From positions 1-64,000 of the forward strand of contig JAKLGK010000012.1 in NCBI GenBank assembly GCA_022710725.1: a stretch of 64,000 nt of DNA, in the 5' to 3' direction. The DNA comes from Verrucomicrobiota bacterium (GTDB lineage: Bacteria > Verrucomicrobiota > Kiritimatiellia > CAIQIC01 > JAGNIJ01). The notes beneath the pieces are model-generated. The model saw nothing but the letters and a program-made list of their open reading frames with translations. It was not told the origin of the DNA and searched no databases. The first letter of the stretch is position 1, and every line of letters begins with the position of its first letter. A program made the position numbers and the translations under genes. Shown here in pieces: positions 61,058 to 64,000 of this stretch.

Positions 61058-62323
61058 ATGGTGCGGCCCGGGATGAAATACAGGCTGGTCATGATCGGGG
61101 TTCTGCTGGCCGGAGGCGCGGTCGCGCGCGCGGGTGAGCCTCCCTTGACCTTTCGGGACGGCGTGGCGCGCGCGCTGGAGCATTCCCCGTACCTGGCCGT
61201 GGGCGAACTGGACGTGGCCGTGCAGCGCCTGGGCGAGGCGGACGCCCGGTCGGATTTCATCCCGCAGTTCTCGCTCCGGACCCGCTACTACCTGGATCCG
61301 CCGGCCGGGTCCGACGAGCGATTCCAGCTCTCCTTCACCGTCGATCCCTACAATCCCGTCGAGGCGAAGCTGTCCGTCGAGGCGCGGGAACTGCTGACCG
61401 ACCTGGCGGTGCTGTCGCACCTGCAGGCCGTCGCGGAATGCCTGCACCGGGTGGGGCAGGGCTGGTTGGAACTCGAGGCCCTGTCCGAACTGGAGGCGGT
61501 GGAACGGGCAGGGCTGGAACTGGCCGAGGCGGCGGCCGCCGCATCCTCGGACCGCGCGGCGCGCGGCGTGGGGACCGAGCCCGACGCGCAGGCGGCCGGC
61601 CGGGAACTGGAAATCCGCCGGTTGCGGCTCGATCACTTGAAACGCACGCGGGCGGACGTGCTGGAGGGGCTGGGCGCGCTGATCGGCGCTTCGCCGGCGG
61701 AGCCGCTCAACGTGGATGCGAAGGATGCCGGGGCGGAGGTGCTGGGCGACCCGCCGGGCGCGGAGACAGCCTGGGAAGCCGTCCGCGATCGCTCCATCGA
61801 GGCGCAAGCCCGCGAACTCCGGAGAAAGCTGCAGGAGATCCGGATCCTGGCCGCGCGCGCCGCGTACATCCCCGACCTCTGGCTCGGCGTCAGCACGCCC
61901 GATCCGCTTTCCGGCTTCAACGACGGCGATTTCTACTTTTCCGTCGGCGTGGACATCCCGATCTGGGACGGCTGGAAGCGGGCCCGCGATATCGCACGGC
62001 AGAAACAGGAGCTTCGCCGCCAGGACCAGTCGGGCCTCCTGGACATCCTCGATTTCCGGGCGCGCTGGCGCGCGGCGGAAAGCGCCTGCCGCGCCGCGGA
62101 GATCGAGTGGCGCGCGGCGCAGGCGGCCGAGGAGCGCACCGCGCTTCGGCGCCGCCAGGCCGGCGAGGGCGAAGCGGAACGCGCGGCCCGGGCCGACTGG
62201 CTCGAGGCCCGGCGGCGGGCCATCCAGTCGGGATGGGCCTGGCGCAAGGCCTGCCTGGACCGGGATGCCCTGTCCGGCGCGCTGATTGACCGGCTCTGCA
62301 AAACCGAAACGGAACAGCCATGA
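61058..62323 (+). CDS. TolC-like outer membrane efflux protein
   Basis: A 421-residue exported protein: a signal peptide (MIGVLLAGGAVARAG), then the outer-membrane factor pattern LTFRDGVARALEHSPYLAVGE and a long run of helical segments with GVGTEPDAQAAGRELEI, VSTPDPLSGF and VGVDIPIWDGWKRARDIARQ, typical of TolC-family beta-barrel/alpha-barrel channels. It lies 32 bases after the DprA-like fusion and overlaps the HlyD-like gene by four bases. With that gene and the MacB-type pair it would make a full tripartite efflux system. ATG 61058 is used; 61073 is possible. Confidence 0.9.
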   Translation: MVRPGMKYRLVMIGVLLAGGAVARAGEPPLTFRDGVARALEHSPYLAVGELDVAVQRLGEADARSDFIPQFSLRTRYYLDPPAGSDERFQLSFTVDPYNPVEAKLSVEARELLTDLAVLSHLQAVAECLHRVGQGWLELEALSELEAVERAGLELAEAAAAASSDRAARGVGTEPDAQAAGRELEIRRLRLDHLKRTRADVLEGLGALIGASPAEPLNVDAKDAGAEVLGDPPGAETAWEAVRDRSIEAQARELRRKLQEIRILAARAAYIPDLWLGVSTPDPLSGFNDGDFYFSVGVDIPIWDGWKRARDIARQKQELRRQDQSGLLDILDFRARWRAAESACRAAEIEWRAAQAAEERTALRRRQAGEGEAERAARADWLEARRRAIQSGWAWRKACLDRDALSGALIDRLCKTETEQP

Positions 62324-63204
62324 AAGCAATACTCGGTGCCCTGGTGCTGGCCGCCCTCCCGGCGATGGCGGCGCCGGAAGAAACCGCCGTCCGCGGAGAG
62401 TTGTTCTGCTCGGTGGAGCGGCGCGTCGTCCTGCCGTACCCGGGCACCATCACGGCCATCGCGGCGGAGGTGGGCCAGGACGTGAAGCGCGGCGACCCGC
62501 TCCTGCAGTTCACGCTGTCGCGGCGCGCGCGCGCGGAACTGGAGCCGCTCGCGTCGCAGGCGTCGCAGGCGGCCGCCGAGGCCGAGGTCGCCGGCTTGGA
62601 GGCCGAAGCCGGCGAGGCCCGGGCCGCGGCGGAGGAGGCCGAACGTCTGGCGCGGGAGCAGCTTGGGACCCGGCCGCAGGCTGACCTGGCGAAGAGCCGG
62701 GTTGCGGCGCTCGACAAGCGGCTGACGGCCGCCCGGGAGCGCGCCGAGTACGAGCGGAGACAGCGAGACACCAACCTGCGCTGGCTCAAGGAGGGCCTCG
62801 GCATCGAGAATCCGGAAAACGGCATCCCGGAAACTGTCCCGCTGCCCGCGCCGATGGACGGGACCGTGATCTGGATTTCCGGGGACGCCCGGCCCGGCGT
62901 GGAACTCGATCCCAGCACGCCGCTCCTGACCCTGGGCGTCATGGACCCGATGATCGTCCGCGCCCACGTGCACGAGCTGGACGTGGTCAAGTTGAAGGTG
63001 GGCGACCGCGCGCACATGACGCTGCTGGCCCGGCCGGACGCGAAACTGGAGGGCGCGATCCGGCGCATCGCGTGGGCGCCGTTCCCGCACTGGCTGCCCG
63101 AGCCGTCCTACTTCGAGGTCGAGCTGACCGTACCCAACCCCGACCGTGCCCTGCGCCAGGGCTACAAGGTCAACCTGCAGTTCGGCGACGCGGCCGCGGA
63201 GTAA
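62320..63204 (+). CDS. HlyD-family periplasmic adaptor (membrane fusion) protein
   Basis: A 294-residue protein. An N-terminal signal peptide (MKAILGALVLAALPAMAA) precedes a barrel-sandwich strand (LPYPGTITAIAAEVGQDVKRGD), a coiled-coil region of about 90 residues, the second half of the barrel-sandwich (PLPAPMDGTVIWISGDARPG) and a beta domain (MVRAHVHELDVVKLKV-like, then VELTVPNPDRALRQGYKV). This is the classic adaptor order. Overlap with the TolC-like gene (ATGA) indicates one operon. It joins the MacB-type permease to the outer-membrane channel. Confidence 0.9.
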   Translation: MKAILGALVLAALPAMAAPEETAVRGELFCSVERRVVLPYPGTITAIAAEVGQDVKRGDPLLQFTLSRRARAELEPLASQASQAAAEAEVAGLEAEAGEARAAAEEAERLAREQLGTRPQADLAKSRVAALDKRLTAARERAEYERRQRDTNLRWLKEGLGIENPENGIPETVPLPAPMDGTVIWISGDARPGVELDPSTPLLTLGVMDPMIVRAHVHELDVVKLKVGDRAHMTLLARPDAKLEGAIRRIAWAPFPHWLPEPSYFEVELTVPNPDRALRQGYKVNLQFGDAAAE

Positions 63205-63207
63205 CCC

Positions 63208-64000
63208 GTGAGCGGACCCGCCGTGGAGATTCTGCCCGTCCGCACCGCGCGCGAGCGCGAGGCGTTTATCCGCTTCCCGTGGCAGGTGCAGGCCGCGGAC
63301 CCGTGCTGGGTCCCGCCGCTGGTGTCGCGCCAGCGCGAGTTTCTCGATCCGCGGCGGGGGCCGTTCTTTGAATTCGGGGAGGCGGAGTGCTTCCTCGCGC
63401 GGCGGGGCGGGCGATGGGCGGGCCGGATCTCGGCGCAGGTCAGCCGCCGGCACGACGAATTCCACGGGGCCGGGACGGGTTTCTTCGGCTTCTTCGAGTG
63501 CGAGGACGACCCGGAGGCGGCCGGGGCGCTGCTCCGGGCCGCCGCCGACTGGGTTCGCGCGCGGGGCCGCCAGCGTCTGGTCGGCCCGATGAGTTTCTCC
63601 ATCTACGACGACATCGGGCTGCTCGTCGACGGGTTCGATTCCGTGCCCGCCCTCCTGCTCACGCACAACCCGCCGTGGTATGCGGAACTGGTCGCGGCGC
63701 AGGGCTTCCGCAAGGCCGTGGACTGGCACGCCCTTCGGGTCACGAACACGGACATCGATCCCGCCGCGATGCAAACCGAGGCGGCGGAGATCATAAAGCG
63801 GAGCGGCCTCGTGCTGCGGATGCCCAGCCCGGCGGAAATGGTCCGCCGCTCCGACGAGATACTGGAGCTGTTCAACGAGGCCTGGGACGGCAACTGGGGG
63901 CATGTCCCGTTTACCTCGCTCCAGTTCAAGGTCATCCTCGGCGAACTGCGGCCGCTGCTGCGCACCGACCTGATCCGGCTGGTCCTGGACGGCGGGCGCA
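63208..64000 (+). CDS. Putative N-acetyltransferase-like protein (partial, cut by window end)
   Basis: The frame starts at GTG 63208, three bases after the adaptor stop, with GGAG before it, and runs off the window after 264 codons. The N-terminus has FIRFPWQVQAADPCWVPPLV, a block I associate with GNAT-like proteins of unknown role, and later GFFGFFECEDDPEAAGALL and LVGPMSFSIYDDIGLLVDGF. It may be translationally linked to the efflux operon, but no functional link is known. Identity is moderately supported. Confidence 0.7.
   Translation, partial: MSGPAVEILPVRTAREREAFIRFPWQVQAADPCWVPPLVSRQREFLDPRRGPFFEFGEAECFLARRGGRWAGRISAQVSRRHDEFHGAGTGFFGFFECEDDPEAAGALLRAAADWVRARGRQRLVGPMSFSIYDDIGLLVDGFDSVPALLLTHNPPWYAELVAAQGFRKAVDWHALRVTNTDIDPAAMQTEAAEIIKRSGLVLRMPSPAEMVRRSDEILELFNEAWDGNWGHVPFTSLQFKVILGELRPLLRTDLIRLVLDGGR

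Overview
The window is GC-rich bacterial chromosome and is almost fully coding on both strands. No single gene fixes the taxon, but several traits point to the PVC superphylum, most likely Verrucomicrobiota or Kiritimatiellota. These are a chlamydia-like GreA with a very long N-terminal extension (28538-30724), a repeat-containing outer-surface protein of the TIGR02597-like type, a PEP-CTERM protein, two bactofilins, large secreted proteins ending in a calcium-repeat plus C-terminal beta module, and in-frame palindromic inserts. No rRNA or tRNA gene, CRISPR array, integrase or plasmid function was seen.

Region by region. 1-12105: secreted proteins (a fragment, a calcium-repeat protein, an S8 protease and a C1 papain-like protease that share C-terminal modules) and a three-gene ABC-2 exporter on the minus strand. 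12125-24000: housekeeping genes, namely leuS, a MazG-like pyrophosphohydrolase, an NYN-domain protein, pdxH, a Memo/radical SAM divergent pair, pilT with a PilZ partner, galE, cinA, infA and an RluA-type pseudouridine synthase. 24000-26800: a membrane spermidine-synthase-like protein with TPRs, then a REP-associated tyrosine transposase (RAYT) surrounded by its REP palindromes. One REP lies inside the upstream gene, and two REPs supply stop codons. 26800-30724: PEP-CTERM protein, TIGR02597-like protein and the long GreA. 30806-40151: an STT3-like membrane protein, argC, an ArsR-type repressor with a palindromic operator, two bactofilins, a hybrid sensor kinase, and a small ArsR/DUF6132/thioredoxin/FmdB cluster.

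40218-57757 is a glycoconjugate locus. It holds GT-C membrane proteins, a zinc alcohol dehydrogenase-like enzyme, a radical SAM/SPASM protein, GT4 and other glycosyltransferases, two SUMF1-like proteins that lack the catalytic cysteines, a Wzx-type flippase and an alpha-oxoamine synthase. Together these suggest assembly and export of a surface glycan or glycolipid. 58032-63204 is a MacB-type export operon (permease, ATPase, TolC-like and HlyD-like proteins), interrupted by a gene that fuses a four-helix-bundle domain to a DprA-like domain and carries three 29-bp palindromic inserts, all in the same reading frame. The window ends inside an acetyltransferase-like gene.

The most unusual content is the two unrelated families of palindromic elements that reside inside protein-coding genes: the REP/RAYT family near 25-26.7 kb and the 29-bp ATAGGTC-N15-GACCTAT family near 60 kb. 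All functions are read from motifs and context by eye; no database search was run.
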